Made by a program: the position numbers and the translations under genes
The notes under the pieces: generated by a model
Told to the model about the DNA's origin: nothing
What the model saw: only the letters and a program-made list of their open reading frames with translations
The model's database searches: none
Shown here: positions 1-7,501 of the stretch, in pieces
Position numbering within the stretch: position 1 is the first letter of the stretch
Layout: each line of letters opens with the position of its first letter
NCBI GenBank assembly: GCA_004356555.1
Contig: SMWY01000047.1
Coordinates: 1-14,752 of the forward strand
DNA length: 14,752 bases
Origin: Candidatus Dadabacteria bacterium
GTDB taxonomy: Bacteria > Desulfobacterota_D > UBA1144 > Nemesobacterales > UBA2774
Direction: 5' to 3'

Positions 1-245
1 ATTTGTGTTACCTTCCTCATTTTGTGTAATCGTAAATATTCAGATATGAAATTATATACAGGCTAAAATAGAATAACATAGAGACAGTGTAATTTTTATT
101 AATATGTTTATTTCCACCGTTAAACCAAAATGTTAACTTATACCACTCAACCAATAGTTAGAAGTTTCCATTTATTATAAAACCGTATTTTACTAGAAAT
201 CGTATATTATTAATAAATGCATGATATTTAAAGGAGAGAAGCTAA
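1..245. other. AT-rich leader without a gene; possible divergent start at left edge
   Basis: No open frame of note lies here. On the minus strand, a purine run GAGGAAGG (about 11-18) sits some nine bases before an AT at positions 2-1. This would be a good ribosome binding site for a divergent gene starting at the window edge, but the start codon itself is cut, so this is only a guess. A minus-strand TATAAT (56-51) could be its -10 box, although no good -35 box is in place. On the plus strand, the only clear signal is the AGGAG ribosome binding site at 232-236 for the following gene. Confidence 0.3.
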
Positions 246-716
246 GTGATACTTAGATTCTATAGGTCAATTTTCGCAGTAGTTTTAATCATTTTTACAA
301 TTTCTGCTTTTGGTACCGGGGTTTTTGCAGCCACGGACCTGAAATTAAATCCTAACCTAAATTACTCCAGTGATTCTAATGACGGGCCTCTGATTACCGG
401 CAAGAATATGTCGGACGGCACTATTAACAAGGGCAAGCCCACATATGTGATCTTCTACCACAGAGAGTGTTATAACTCGAAACGACAGGCTAGAAGAACG
501 GTTGAATTGTATGAAAAATATAATGGAAGAGTCGATTTTATAATTATTGATCTGGATTCATCAAGATCTAGCGAGCAGAGTTCTTTATTAAAGAGTCATT
601 ATAAAAACTATATTCCACACATTACGATATTTAGTAAAGAAGGGAAAGTTGTTCACGACAAAAGTGGAGAGGTAAGAAATTCTCGAATGTCGGAGATTTT
701 AGACGGACTTCTGTAG
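246..716 (+). CDS. exported thioredoxin-fold protein with CxxS active site
   Basis: A 156-residue protein with a GTG start, chosen because AGGAG at 232-236 lies nine bases upstream. Residues 1-28 form a signal peptide ending in VFA, so the protein is probably periplasmic. Residues 63-156 look like a thioredoxin fold: a beta strand (YVIFY, 67-71) runs into the active-site loop, and a proline at 124 in YIPHITIF occupies the usual cis-proline place. Where thioredoxins have CxxC this protein has C75-Y-N-S78, so the resolving cysteine is replaced by serine and ordinary dithiol-disulfide exchange is not expected. It could form mixed disulfides, act as a thiol-dependent chaperone, or bind something other than a disulfide substrate. 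It ends ten bases from the convergent zinc-ribbon gene. The fold is well supported; the function is unknown. Confidence 0.8.
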   Translation: MILRFYRSIFAVVLIIFTISAFGTGVFAATDLKLNPNLNYSSDSNDGPLITGKNMSDGTINKGKPTYVIFYHRECYNSKRQARRTVELYEKYNGRVDFIIIDLDSSRSSEQSSLLKSHYKNYIPHITIFSKEGKVVHDKSGEVRNSRMSEILDGLL

Positions 717-730
717 TCCAATTGTCTTAT
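705..730 (+). terminator. weak hairpin at the end of the thioredoxin-fold gene
   Basis: GGACT (705-709) and AGTCC (715-719) can pair over a five-base loop, and the stop codon TAG lies in the hairpin. The following bases, AATTGTCTTATTT, are only moderately T-rich. The stem is short, so this is a weak candidate terminator between two convergent genes. Confidence 0.25.
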
Positions 731-1284
731 TTAAATGGATTTAGGGTGTTGAGATCTAGAAGTGTTTCGACCAATTTGGGCTTTTCAACGTATAGTCTGT
801 ATTGCATTAATTTAAAAACGGAGGAAAGGTCTTTCCACTCTGACATAAAGGATTCGGGGCCGGTTACTAATTTTTTTGCTTCCTCTATACTTTCGTGCAC
901 ATATTCAGAGAAAGTCTTTTCGGTTATCTCATGCTCAAGCGCTTCAATAATGTTTGGCAGCTCGTCTTTATCAAGCCATACCCCGTGGCAGTTTTTACAA
1001 TAATCGATATTGACCCCTGTATGCCCATACTCAATTCCAACCGTAGGAATGTTACAAGTAGGGCATTGAATATCGCTTTGCTTTGAATTGAATTTCTCAG
1101 GGTGTTTCCAAATTTCAAAATCCAGCCAGTTAAGGTTAGGGTCAGCTAGGTCTTTAGCTTCTCGAAGTTCTCCTTTATCAAGCCAGATACCTTTACATGA
1201 TTCACATTCGTCTATTTCGATTGACCCAATTACCTTAAGTTTTAAATCAGTGCCGCATTTTGGACATTTTTTCATTGTTCTCAT
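727..1284 (-). CDS. double TFIIB-type zinc-ribbon protein
   Basis: A 185-residue cytosolic protein with two copies of the zf-TFIIB type zinc ribbon. Copy one uses C7-x2-C10 and C27-x2-C30, followed by KGIWLDKGEL. Copy two uses C74-x2-C77 and C96-x2-C99, followed by HGVWLDKDEL. The GxWLDxxEL tail after the second cysteine pair is typical of this family. The C-terminal third (about 115-185) is probably helical and is not recognised. The family is common in bacteria and has no settled function; metal binding, and perhaps nucleic acid or protein contact, is inference. The start is uncertain: ATG at 1284 or ATG at 1275, neither with a strong ribosome binding site. A TATAAT on the minus strand at 1307-1302 could give a very short leader. 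Otherwise the gene is read through from the SmpA-like gene 58 bases upstream. Confidence 0.85.
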   Translation of the reverse strand: MRTMKKCPKCGTDLKLKVIGSIEIDECESCKGIWLDKGELREAKDLADPNLNWLDFEIWKHPEKFNSKQSDIQCPTCNIPTVGIEYGHTGVNIDYCKNCHGVWLDKDELPNIIEALEHEITEKTFSEYVHESIEEAKKLVTGPESFMSEWKDLSSVFKLMQYRLYVEKPKLVETLLDLNTLNPFK

Positions 1285-1342
1285 CCGTATTCACAATTTT
1301 TATTATACATACTGAGTTATTCTTGAATTAGTATCAAGAGTT

Positions 1343-1720
1343 TTAAAAGATTTCCACTTTCTTAACATGGTCTGTCACAAAATAGATAAAAACGCAGTTA
1401 TAAGTTGCTCCCCTTTTATCCTCGCAGCTATAAGTCCATTTTTCATTATATCTCGCTTTTACCGGAGTCATATCCTTTGTCCAGGGCGGGCCAATAAGTT
1501 TGAGTACTTCGGTCTTAGTTCTTCCCTTTAAGTCTAATCCTGTCTGGATTTCCCTCTTTGCCTCATTCCCGCTGGACTTGCTACGGGCTTGGGCTATCTC
1601 AGAAGTTTGGAGAAAAGATATAGGATTAATTGGGAATTGTGCCAATAGTATTAACAACAAAATGAAAAATAACTTTTGATTTATTAAAGATTGGTATATG
1701 TTGGACATGATGTTTACCAT
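1343..1720 (-). CDS. exported SmpA/OmlA (BamE)-like domain protein
   Basis: With ATG at 1720 the protein has 125 residues; ATG at 1708 (121 residues) is equally possible, and neither has a clear ribosome binding site. The start lies ten bases after the clpA stop, so translation may be coupled to clpA. A hydrophobic signal segment covers about residues 15-30, with a likely cleavage after AQA near 45. There is no cysteine in that segment, so unlike BamE it is not a lipoprotein. Residues 60-125 carry the SmpA/OmlA pattern: LKGRTKTEVLKLIGPPW, then WTYSC and a strand ending VKKVEIF. C99 and C109 may form a disulfide. The SmpA/OmlA fold occurs in the BamE component of the outer membrane assembly machine and in many small envelope proteins, so a specific role cannot be given. 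Confidence 0.75.
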   Translation of the reverse strand: MVNIMSNIYQSLINQKLFFILLLILLAQFPINPISFLQTSEIAQARSKSSGNEAKREIQTGLDLKGRTKTEVLKLIGPPWTKDMTPVKARYNEKWTYSCEDKRGATYNCVFIYFVTDHVKKVEIF

Positions 1721-1730
1721 CTTTTGAGTA

Positions 1731-3977
1731 TTAGTTATCAATAAGCTCAAACCCGAGCTCACCATCTTTAACTACTATTTTTACATTCCCACTGCCTGAC
1801 GAGAGATCGCCAAACAATATTTCTTGTGATAGTTTTTTTGTGATTTCTTCTTCTATAAGCCTTTGGATGGGTCTTGCTCCAAGTTGTTTATCATAGCCTT
1901 TCTTAGCTATAAATTTACGTGCCTGAGGAGTAAGTTCGATTATAACTTTTTTAGCCTTTAGTCTATCAGCCAGCTGACCTATCATTTTATCTACTATCTT
2001 TTCCACCACTTCTTTACTTAGTGAGTTGAAGTGTAATGTAGCAGTTAGACGGTTTCTGAATTCGGGGCTAAAGTAGCGCTCAATGGCTTGTGCGCTTTTA
2101 TCCTCAAATTCCTCTTTGCCAAATCCTACACTTCTCTGATTACTCTCTCTTGACCCAGTGTTTGTAGTTAGGATGAGAACTATCTGCCTAAAATCGATCT
2201 TCCTTCCGCTTGAATCCGTTAAGGTTGCGTGATCCATAACCTGAAGAAGGACGTTATATATATCCTCGTGTGCTTTTTCGATTTCATCCAGTAAAAGCAC
2301 TGCATGCGGATTTTGATGCACTGCCTCTGTTAACTGCCCGCCCTCATCATATCCTACATATCCGGGAGGTGATCCTATTAAACGTGATACCGTGTGTTTT
2401 TCCATATATTCGCTCATATCAAAGCGAATAAACTCAATTCCTAAAGCTTCAGCCAGTTGTTTGGCCATTTCAGTTTTCCCTACACCTGTAGGACCAGCAA
2501 ACATAAAATTACCTACAGGCCTATTGGGCTCACTCAGTCCAGAGCGGGACATTTGGATTGCTGTTACTAGTTCATCAACGGCCTCATCCTGACCAAAAAT
2601 GACTTTCTTAAGATCACCCGAGAGAGTCATCAGTCTATTCCTATCGTCAACTTTAACAGTACGGGTCGGTATCTTGGCTATTTTAGAAACCAGGGCTTCG
2701 ATATCCTTAACGGTTACTTGTTTAGTATTTGAATCAGGCTTTCTTAATTTGACGTCCGCACCCGCTTCATCAATGAGATCGATTGCTTTATCAGGCAGTC
2801 TGCGGTCGTTTATATATTTTGCAGAAAGATCAACCGCCGCTTTCAAAGATGGAGTTGAATATCTTACACCGTGAAATTCCTCATAGTACTTTTTTAGACC
2901 CTGAAGAATTTTAAGGCACTCTTCTTGGCTCGGTTCGTAGACGTCGATTTTTTGGAATCTTCTGGCAAGCGCATGGTCTTTTTCAAAAACGCTTCTATAC
3001 TCTTTCGAAGTTGTTGTTCCAATACAGCGGATCTCTCCATTGGCCAGAGCCGGCTTTAACATGTTAGACGCATCCAATGTGCCTCCGGATACTGCTCCGG
3101 CACCTATTATAGTATGGATTTCATCGATAAATAGAACCTTTTTTTGGTCGCCTTTTACTGAATCTATTATTGCTTTTAATCTTTCTTCAAAGTCACCTCT
3201 GTAACGGGTGCCGGCTGTTAAGGAGCCTATATCCAAAGCGTATATATTGGTCTCTTCTAAAGCTGCGGGGACTTTCTTTTCGGCAATTCTTAAAGCAAGT
3301 CCTTCGGCAATTGCTGTTTTCCCAACCCCTGCATCTCCGACGAATATAGGGTTATTTTTACGCCTTCTGGCCAGTATGTGAATTGTGCGGTCAATCTCGG
3401 ATTCTCTGCCAATCAAAGGATCTAATTTTCCGTCATTCGCTTTTTGAACTAAGTTGGTACAGTATTCAGAAAGCGGGTCTTTCGTCTGTTGCGTGGTTTC
3501 AACGTCTGTCTTGGCAATGCTGGTCGGTTTGTCCTGACCTATGTACTGTTTACCTCCATGTGAAACATAGCGGACCAAGTCATAACGGTTGACTCCTTGC
3601 TCATTTAAAAGGTAAACGGCATGGGATTCATCTATTCTGAACATTGAAATCAGAATATTGCTACCGTTAATCTCTGGTTTTTCAACTGACTCCGCATGCA
3701 TAGCGGCAAGTCTTAGCACAAACTGGCTCCCTGCGGAATATTGGGGATCCGGCAGATACTCGGAGTCAATCGGGGGCATATTTTCGTTCATAAAGTTATC
3801 AATAGAATCCCTAAGCCTATCAAGATCCACACCACAGCCAATTAAGACGTCCGATGCGTCGGGATCATAAGTTAATTCAAACAGTATGTGCTCCAAGGTC
3901 ATAAATTCATGCCTTCTTACCTTAGCCTGCTCATATGATCTTTTAAGTGTATCTTCAAGTTCTTTTGATAATGTCAT
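1731..3977 (-). CDS. clpA: ATP-dependent Clp protease ATP-binding subunit ClpA
   Basis: A full-length 748-residue ClpA (E. coli about 758), the hexameric AAA+ unfoldase that feeds substrates to the ClpP peptidase in the cytosol. The order is: N-domain (1-145) that docks ClpS; D1 with Walker A at 214-221, Walker B LFIDE ending at 286 and pore-loop Y259; D2 with Walker A at 495-502, Walker B LLLDE ending at 565, pore-loop Y540 and the sensor-2 motif GAR at 700-702. The ClpP-docking tripeptide is V617-G-F619, a variant of the usual IGL/IGF in the usual place. There is no long middle domain, which separates it from ClpB and ClpC. Its ATG overlaps the clpS stop as ATGA, with GAGGA just upstream as ribosome binding site. 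No clpP is in the window. Confidence 0.97.
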   Translation of the reverse strand: MTLSKELEDTLKRSYEQAKVRRHEFMTLEHILFELTYDPDASDVLIGCGVDLDRLRDSIDNFMNENMPPIDSEYLPDPQYSAGSQFVLRLAAMHAESVEKPEINGSNILISMFRIDESHAVYLLNEQGVNRYDLVRYVSHGGKQYIGQDKPTSIAKTDVETTQQTKDPLSEYCTNLVQKANDGKLDPLIGRESEIDRTIHILARRRKNNPIFVGDAGVGKTAIAEGLALRIAEKKVPAALEETNIYALDIGSLTAGTRYRGDFEERLKAIIDSVKGDQKKVLFIDEIHTIIGAGAVSGGTLDASNMLKPALANGEIRCIGTTTSKEYRSVFEKDHALARRFQKIDVYEPSQEECLKILQGLKKYYEEFHGVRYSTPSLKAAVDLSAKYINDRRLPDKAIDLIDEAGADVKLRKPDSNTKQVTVKDIEALVSKIAKIPTRTVKVDDRNRLMTLSGDLKKVIFGQDEAVDELVTAIQMSRSGLSEPNRPVGNFMFAGPTGVGKTEMAKQLAEALGIEFIRFDMSEYMEKHTVSRLIGSPPGYVGYDEGGQLTEAVHQNPHAVLLLDEIEKAHEDIYNVLLQVMDHATLTDSSGRKIDFRQIVLILTTNTGSRESNQRSVGFGKEEFEDKSAQAIERYFSPEFRNRLTATLHFNSLSKEVVEKIVDKMIGQLADRLKAKKVIIELTPQARKFIAKKGYDKQLGARPIQRLIEEEITKKLSQEILFGDLSSGSGNVKIVVKDGELGFELIDN

Positions 3978-4315
3978 TCTTCCTCACCACCGCTTTCTAC
4001 TTCCAGTATACAGGTTAAAGGGTGTTCATATTGCTTGGCTATCTTATCCACTTGAGCAATCTTGGTTGTAGCAACATCATAAGTATAAACACCTATTGCG
4101 CTTTTCCCCGACGTGTGAGTATCCAGCATAATTCTGGTAGACTCTGTCTCCCCTTTATAAAATACTCGCATAAGTATCCAGACTACAAATTCCCTGGGCG
4201 TATAATCATCGTTAAGGAGCACAACCCTGTACATGTCGGGTCTTTTTAAATTGACCCTCTCTTCTGTAAGGAGATCGCCTTCGAGATCGCCTGGTTTTAT
4301 TATTCTATCTTCCAT
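3974..4315 (-). CDS. clpS: ClpS, N-degron adaptor for ClpA
   Basis: A 113-residue adaptor that binds proteins with a destabilising N-terminal residue and hands them to ClpAP. An unstructured N-terminal stretch (1-27) is followed by the ClpS core, beginning YRVVLLNDDYTPREFVVW. The residues that hold the alpha-amino group in E. coli (N34, D35, H66) are present as N35, D36 and H67. The gatekeeper position, Met40 in E. coli ClpS, is arginine (R41) here. I recall arginine at this place in other bacterial ClpS paralogues, so it may shift specificity rather than destroy binding. Start at ATG 4315, six bases after the stop of the acyltransferase gene; the ribosome binding site (GGTAAG) is weak, so translation is probably coupled. 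The stop overlaps the clpA start. Confidence 0.96.
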   Translation of the reverse strand: MEDRIIKPGDLEGDLLTEERVNLKRPDMYRVVLLNDDYTPREFVVWILMRVFYKGETESTRIMLDTHTSGKSAIGVYTYDVATTKIAQVDKIAKQYEHPLTCILEVESGGEEE

Positions 4316-4321
4316 TATCTT

Positions 4322-5497
4322 TTACTTACCGTATAAATATTTTAATGGTGATTGCCTGTTATATTGTTTTATAATATGATCCGTATATTCCTTTTCCCGA
4401 ACTAAGTGATCACTGATCGCGTTATTTGCTCCTTCATGCATAATTAAATGAGAACTAAAAGTCGGTACCGCTGCGAAGCCCCTTAAGAATTTATGCTCCC
4501 CTTGCGCACCGGCTTCAAAAGTATCTATCCCGTTCTTAATAGAATAATCTATTAATCCGTAGAAACAACATTCAAAATGGAGATTCTTATAGTTGAAAAG
4601 TGTTCCCCAGTATCGCCCGAAAAGCCTATTATTTTTTACAACATTAAATGTGCCGCCTACCCAATTGTTTCCGTCATTTGCCATTACGAAGACTAATCGA
4701 TGCCTGAAGTTCTGATACATTAGATCAAAGAATTCTCTATTGAGGTATGCGCTCCCCCACTTCCTGGAATGAGTATCCAAATAAAATTCCCAAATGGCGT
4801 CCATATGTTCTTCTTTGATTTCATCTTTTTCGAATGTTTGTATATGAAGCCCTGCTTCTACAAGCGATTTTCTTTCTTTTCTGATTTGTTTTTTTCTTCC
4901 CGAGCGCATATCACAGAGAAAATCGTCAAAGCTATTATAATTCCTGTTTTTCCAGTGGTACTGATGCGTTTTTCTACTTAAGAATCCATACTTTTCAAGA
5001 AATATATGCTCATTTTCAGTCAAATAGAGAAAGTGGACTGAAGAGCATTTTTCTTCGACGGAGAGTTGAATTAAACGCTTGACCATAGTCTGAGCGCACT
5101 CTTGAAAAGAATAATCCGAATGAACAAGAATACGTGTCCCTGTAGCCGGAGTAAAAGGAATTGCCACAACTAATTTCGGATAGTAGCTGAGTCCCGAGCT
5201 CTCAAACGCCCTAGCCCATTCCCAATCAAAGATATATTCACCGTAGGAGTCCAGTTTAATGTAAGAAGTTATAGCTCCAATAATCTTATCGTTATCAGTA
5301 AGGACAATATAACGGGGATTCCAGGTAGTGTGCGGTCCTACGCAGTCTGATTTTTCTAACGCCTCTAAGAACTCATATTCCAGAAAAGGGTTTTCAGGGT
5401 CTACAATATCGTTGTACAGTTCTTTATCTAATGAAGATATGGAATTATAAACATTAATCTTAAACTGATATTTCGTTTGTTGTTTAGCTCTAGACAT
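4322..5497 (-). CDS. COG3146/DUF482 FemAB-like N-acyltransferase
   Basis: About 391 residues from ATG 5497. A TTG at 5512 with AGGG just upstream is an alternative start that adds five residues. The protein matches my memory of the COG3146/DUF482 family of predicted N-acyltransferases, which have a double GNAT (FemAB-like) fold. Family landmarks, in ATG numbering: NPFLEYEFLEALE (36-48), YGEYIFDWEWA (85-95), YYPKLVVAIPFTPATG (105-120), the basic stretch SGRKKQIRKERK (199-210), RYWG (295-298), and the signature FEAGAQGEHKFLRGF (327-341). There is no signal peptide, so it is cytosolic. The substrate is not known to me. It is the first gene of the clpS-clpA operon, six bases from clpS. Since Leu/Phe-tRNA-protein transferase shares this fold type, a link to the N-degron pathway is attractive but unproven. 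Confidence 0.85.
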   Translation of the reverse strand: MSRAKQQTKYQFKINVYNSISSLDKELYNDIVDPENPFLEYEFLEALEKSDCVGPHTTWNPRYIVLTDNDKIIGAITSYIKLDSYGEYIFDWEWARAFESSGLSYYPKLVVAIPFTPATGTRILVHSDYSFQECAQTMVKRLIQLSVEEKCSSVHFLYLTENEHIFLEKYGFLSRKTHQYHWKNRNYNSFDDFLCDMRSGRKKQIRKERKSLVEAGLHIQTFEKDEIKEEHMDAIWEFYLDTHSRKWGSAYLNREFFDLMYQNFRHRLVFVMANDGNNWVGGTFNVVKNNRLFGRYWGTLFNYKNLHFECCFYGLIDYSIKNGIDTFEAGAQGEHKFLRGFAAVPTFSSHLIMHEGANNAISDHLVREKEYTDHIIKQYNRQSPLKYLYGK

Positions 5498-5538
5498 TGA
5501 TCTTATTAACAAAAACCCTATTAATGTGTAATCTACTT

Positions 5539-5547
5539 AGTATAGCA
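5539..5547 (-). promoter_or_regulatory. extended -10 promoter candidate for the acyltransferase-clpS-clpA operon
   Basis: On the minus strand TGC is followed by TATACT (5544-5539), an extended -10 box matching TATAAT at five of six bases. No good -35 box is seen 16-18 bases upstream, which is tolerable for extended -10 promoters. Transcription would begin near 5532, about 35 bases before the ATG at 5497. Confidence 0.4.
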
Positions 5548-5721
5548 TTAATAGTTGTCTAAATACGCACTATTTCGATTTTAGTATTAATATTTAAACC
5601 GTATATAAAGATGATTAACTCCTTTGCCTGTTTTTGTGACATGCAAAATTTTATGAAGAGAAAATGGCATGGATCAGTCCATTTTGCTGATTCACCGAAT
5701 ATAAAATTAAAGAGGGCGCGG

Positions 5722-6900
5722 ATGCGTAAGTTGTTGAACTTGATTGATAGATTCAGATGTTTTTTCTTGTTCTCATTATTAGCTTACAGTGTTTTCTGCT
5801 TATTGTGTTTTTCCTTCTTCTTTAGCGTTTCTGATTTTCTGTGGGCACAGTCACAAGATGTGGTAGTTATCTTCTTTGATTCTGATGATAATAGTATAAC
5901 CCAGGAGAGTATAGGGGTTATAAAGAGAAATGCGAATGCTTTAAAAGCTACCCCAGAATTCACTATTACTCTTGAAGGATACTCAGACATAACAGGTCGA
6001 GCTGATTATAATTTAGAACTTTCTGAAAAGAGGGCGCTGTTGGTAAAAGATTATTTAGTCGATATTGGGATAGATTCTAATAAAATCAAAGTAATAGGAA
6101 AAGGTGGAACTGAAAAATATGGCACTGGGGAAACAAATGACGCCCTCCAGCAAAACAGGAGGGTTAATTTAATAATTGATATTCCTTCTGAGCCCAAGAT
6201 AGAGGTACAAACTCAAGAGAGCGAGGAATTACCTCAGACGACCCTCAGACCGTCTGAAAAACCTGAAGAAGAGGGTTCGACAACAGATCCGATTTCTCAG
6301 ACTAAGCCATATCAGGAACTGGATAACAAGATGCCCAATGTATCTCTAACGCCTGATTTATCAAAATTGATTGAAAAGAAAGTAAGGACCCACGCACCTG
6401 ACGGTATCGTGTTTACCACACCATCAGAAATGAAAATGGGCGAATCATATCTAATAGAAGCGGAAGTTTCTTACTCTTATGTAAACGCTTTATCCGAAGG
6501 GTTGAATGATATTAAGCTCGATAATAAAATAGGTATGAAGCTTACTGGTAATGGTTTTGATATAGCTCCAGATATAGAAAATGATCAAGACGAAGATCCC
6601 AAATCCGACAATAGTACTTTTGTTAAAGAAATTAATAAAGATGCCCCCTTAAAGTGGAAGTGGTTAGTAACCCCGGCAAGAGACGGTATCAGATCTCTTA
6701 TACTATCTCTATCTATTACTGTAGAAAACTCAGAGAGTGGGCCGATCATTGGTGAATATGCTACTTTTCAAAGACTTATTGAAGTAAGGCCCAATATGAT
6801 TCATTCTATTACAAACAGCTATTGGGTTATGGGGATTTTGATTGTTTTAATAATAGCAGTTGTAGCGTGGATTTTAATTAGGAGAGTTAGAGTACACTAA
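5722..6900 (+). CDS. OmpA-domain protein with C-terminal membrane anchor
   Basis: 392 residues from ATG 5722, chosen because GAGGG lies five bases upstream and a signal segment follows directly; in-frame ATGs at 5611, 5641 and 5653 would put about 25-35 residues before the signal. Residues 47-153 form an OmpA C-terminal-like peptidoglycan-binding domain: LEGYSDITGRADYNLELSEKR with D89 and R104, fifteen residues apart as in diaminopimelate-binding OmpA domains, and QNRRVNL at the end. A Glu/Pro/Ser/Thr-rich linker (156-208) leads to an unassigned beta-rich domain (about 226-359) with the pattern LKWKWLVTPARDG. Residues 367-386 are a transmembrane helix ending in a short basic tail (RRVRVH). 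The layout suggests an inner-membrane protein reaching into the cell wall, unlike classic outer-membrane OmpA. The glyoxalase-like gene follows 42 bases downstream. Confidence 0.85.
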   Translation: MRKLLNLIDRFRCFFLFSLLAYSVFCLLCFSFFFSVSDFLWAQSQDVVVIFFDSDDNSITQESIGVIKRNANALKATPEFTITLEGYSDITGRADYNLELSEKRALLVKDYLVDIGIDSNKIKVIGKGGTEKYGTGETNDALQQNRRVNLIIDIPSEPKIEVQTQESEELPQTTLRPSEKPEEEGSTTDPISQTKPYQELDNKMPNVSLTPDLSKLIEKKVRTHAPDGIVFTTPSEMKMGESYLIEAEVSYSYVNALSEGLNDIKLDNKIGMKLTGNGFDIAPDIENDQDEDPKSDNSTFVKEINKDAPLKWKWLVTPARDGIRSLILSLSITVENSESGPIIGEYATFQRLIEVRPNMIHSITNSYWVMGILIVLIIAVVAWILIRRVRVH

Positions 6901-6942
6901 AAGTTTTTACTAAAAGTAGATCAAAGAGGTTTGAGGAATACA

Positions 6943-7380
6943 ATGGGATGGCTCGATAAGTTAGTCGGCAAAGATGAAATGATTAAGGACTTAAACCATA
7001 TTGCCATAGTCGTAAGCGATATGGATCGGGCAATTGAATTTTATACTGAAGTTCTGGGACTTAGGTTAATTTTGGACGGTCGTCCAAAAGGGGGAGAAAA
7101 AAAGAGTTTTCTAGGAACAAAATCTAAAGCCATCGTTGCACTTAGTGAAAATAAGAATAGAACAGTGCAGAAAGGCGAATATGTCGATGGAGTAAATCAC
7201 GTGGCTTTTGGGGTCGATGATTTAGAGAAATCAAGCCGGATTCTAAAAGACAGAGGGGTCCAATTTGTAGAAATAAAAGTAGGAGAAGATGGGAAGCCCA
7301 ATGCCTATCACTTTCTCGATCCAGACGGACTTGAGCTTGAGATTTACGGTGACACCGGGAAGGAAGTCCCTCAATATTAA
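6943..7380 (+). CDS. glyoxalase/bleomycin resistance (VOC) family protein
   Basis: 145 residues from ATG 6943. GAGG at 6933-6936 has proper spacing for this start; an upstream TTG at 6931 has its purine run too close. It is a single vicinal-oxygen-chelate unit with two beta-alpha-beta-beta-beta halves. The first begins LNHIAIVVSDMDRAIEFY and the second VNHVAFGVDDLEKS, ending DPDGLELEIYG. Likely metal ligands are H19, H86 and E133, with a fourth around the ALSENK strand (S68/E69). The family includes glyoxalase I, ring-cleaving dioxygenases, epimerases and antibiotic-binding proteins; nothing in the sequence fixes the substrate. It probably shares a transcript with the OmpA-domain gene 42 bases upstream. 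Confidence 0.88.
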   Translation: MGWLDKLVGKDEMIKDLNHIAIVVSDMDRAIEFYTEVLGLRLILDGRPKGGEKKSFLGTKSKAIVALSENKNRTVQKGEYVDGVNHVAFGVDDLEKSSRILKDRGVQFVEIKVGEDGKPNAYHFLDPDGLELEIYGDTGKEVPQY

Positions 7381-7393
7381 AGAATTATTAATA

Positions 7394-7421
7394 TTTATCA
7401 TATCCCCTATTCTGGTATAAT
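7394..7421 (+). promoter_or_regulatory. promoter candidate for the FAD monooxygenase gene
   Basis: A consensus TATAAT at 7416-7421 is preceded by TGG, making an extended -10 box. The -35 region is weak (TTTATC at 7394-7399, or TTATCA one base on). Transcription would start near 7428, giving a leader of about 74 bases before the TTG start at 7502. Confidence 0.45.
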
Positions 7422-7501
7422 AAATTGAAGAAAATCTTTGAAATTTTAAGAATTGTGAATATATTACTGGTGTTGTATTAGAACGAAGTCAGGAGTTGGG
7501 A

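Noticed and set aside
1321..1339. TCTTGA/TCAAGA inverted repeat as a terminator after the SmpA-like gene
   Set aside because: The stem has six pairs, is AT-rich, and no T-run follows on the minus strand.
1721..1765. Longer start for the SmpA-like gene
   Set aside because: It would run back into the end of clpA and add residues before the signal segment without a ribosome binding site.
2599..2874. Open frames opposite clpA and other long genes
   Set aside because: They lie antisense to well-conserved genes, lack ribosome binding sites and resemble no protein family.
5611..5721. Longer N-terminus of the OmpA-domain protein
   Set aside because: The extra residues would precede the signal segment, and the best ribosome binding site belongs to ATG 5722.
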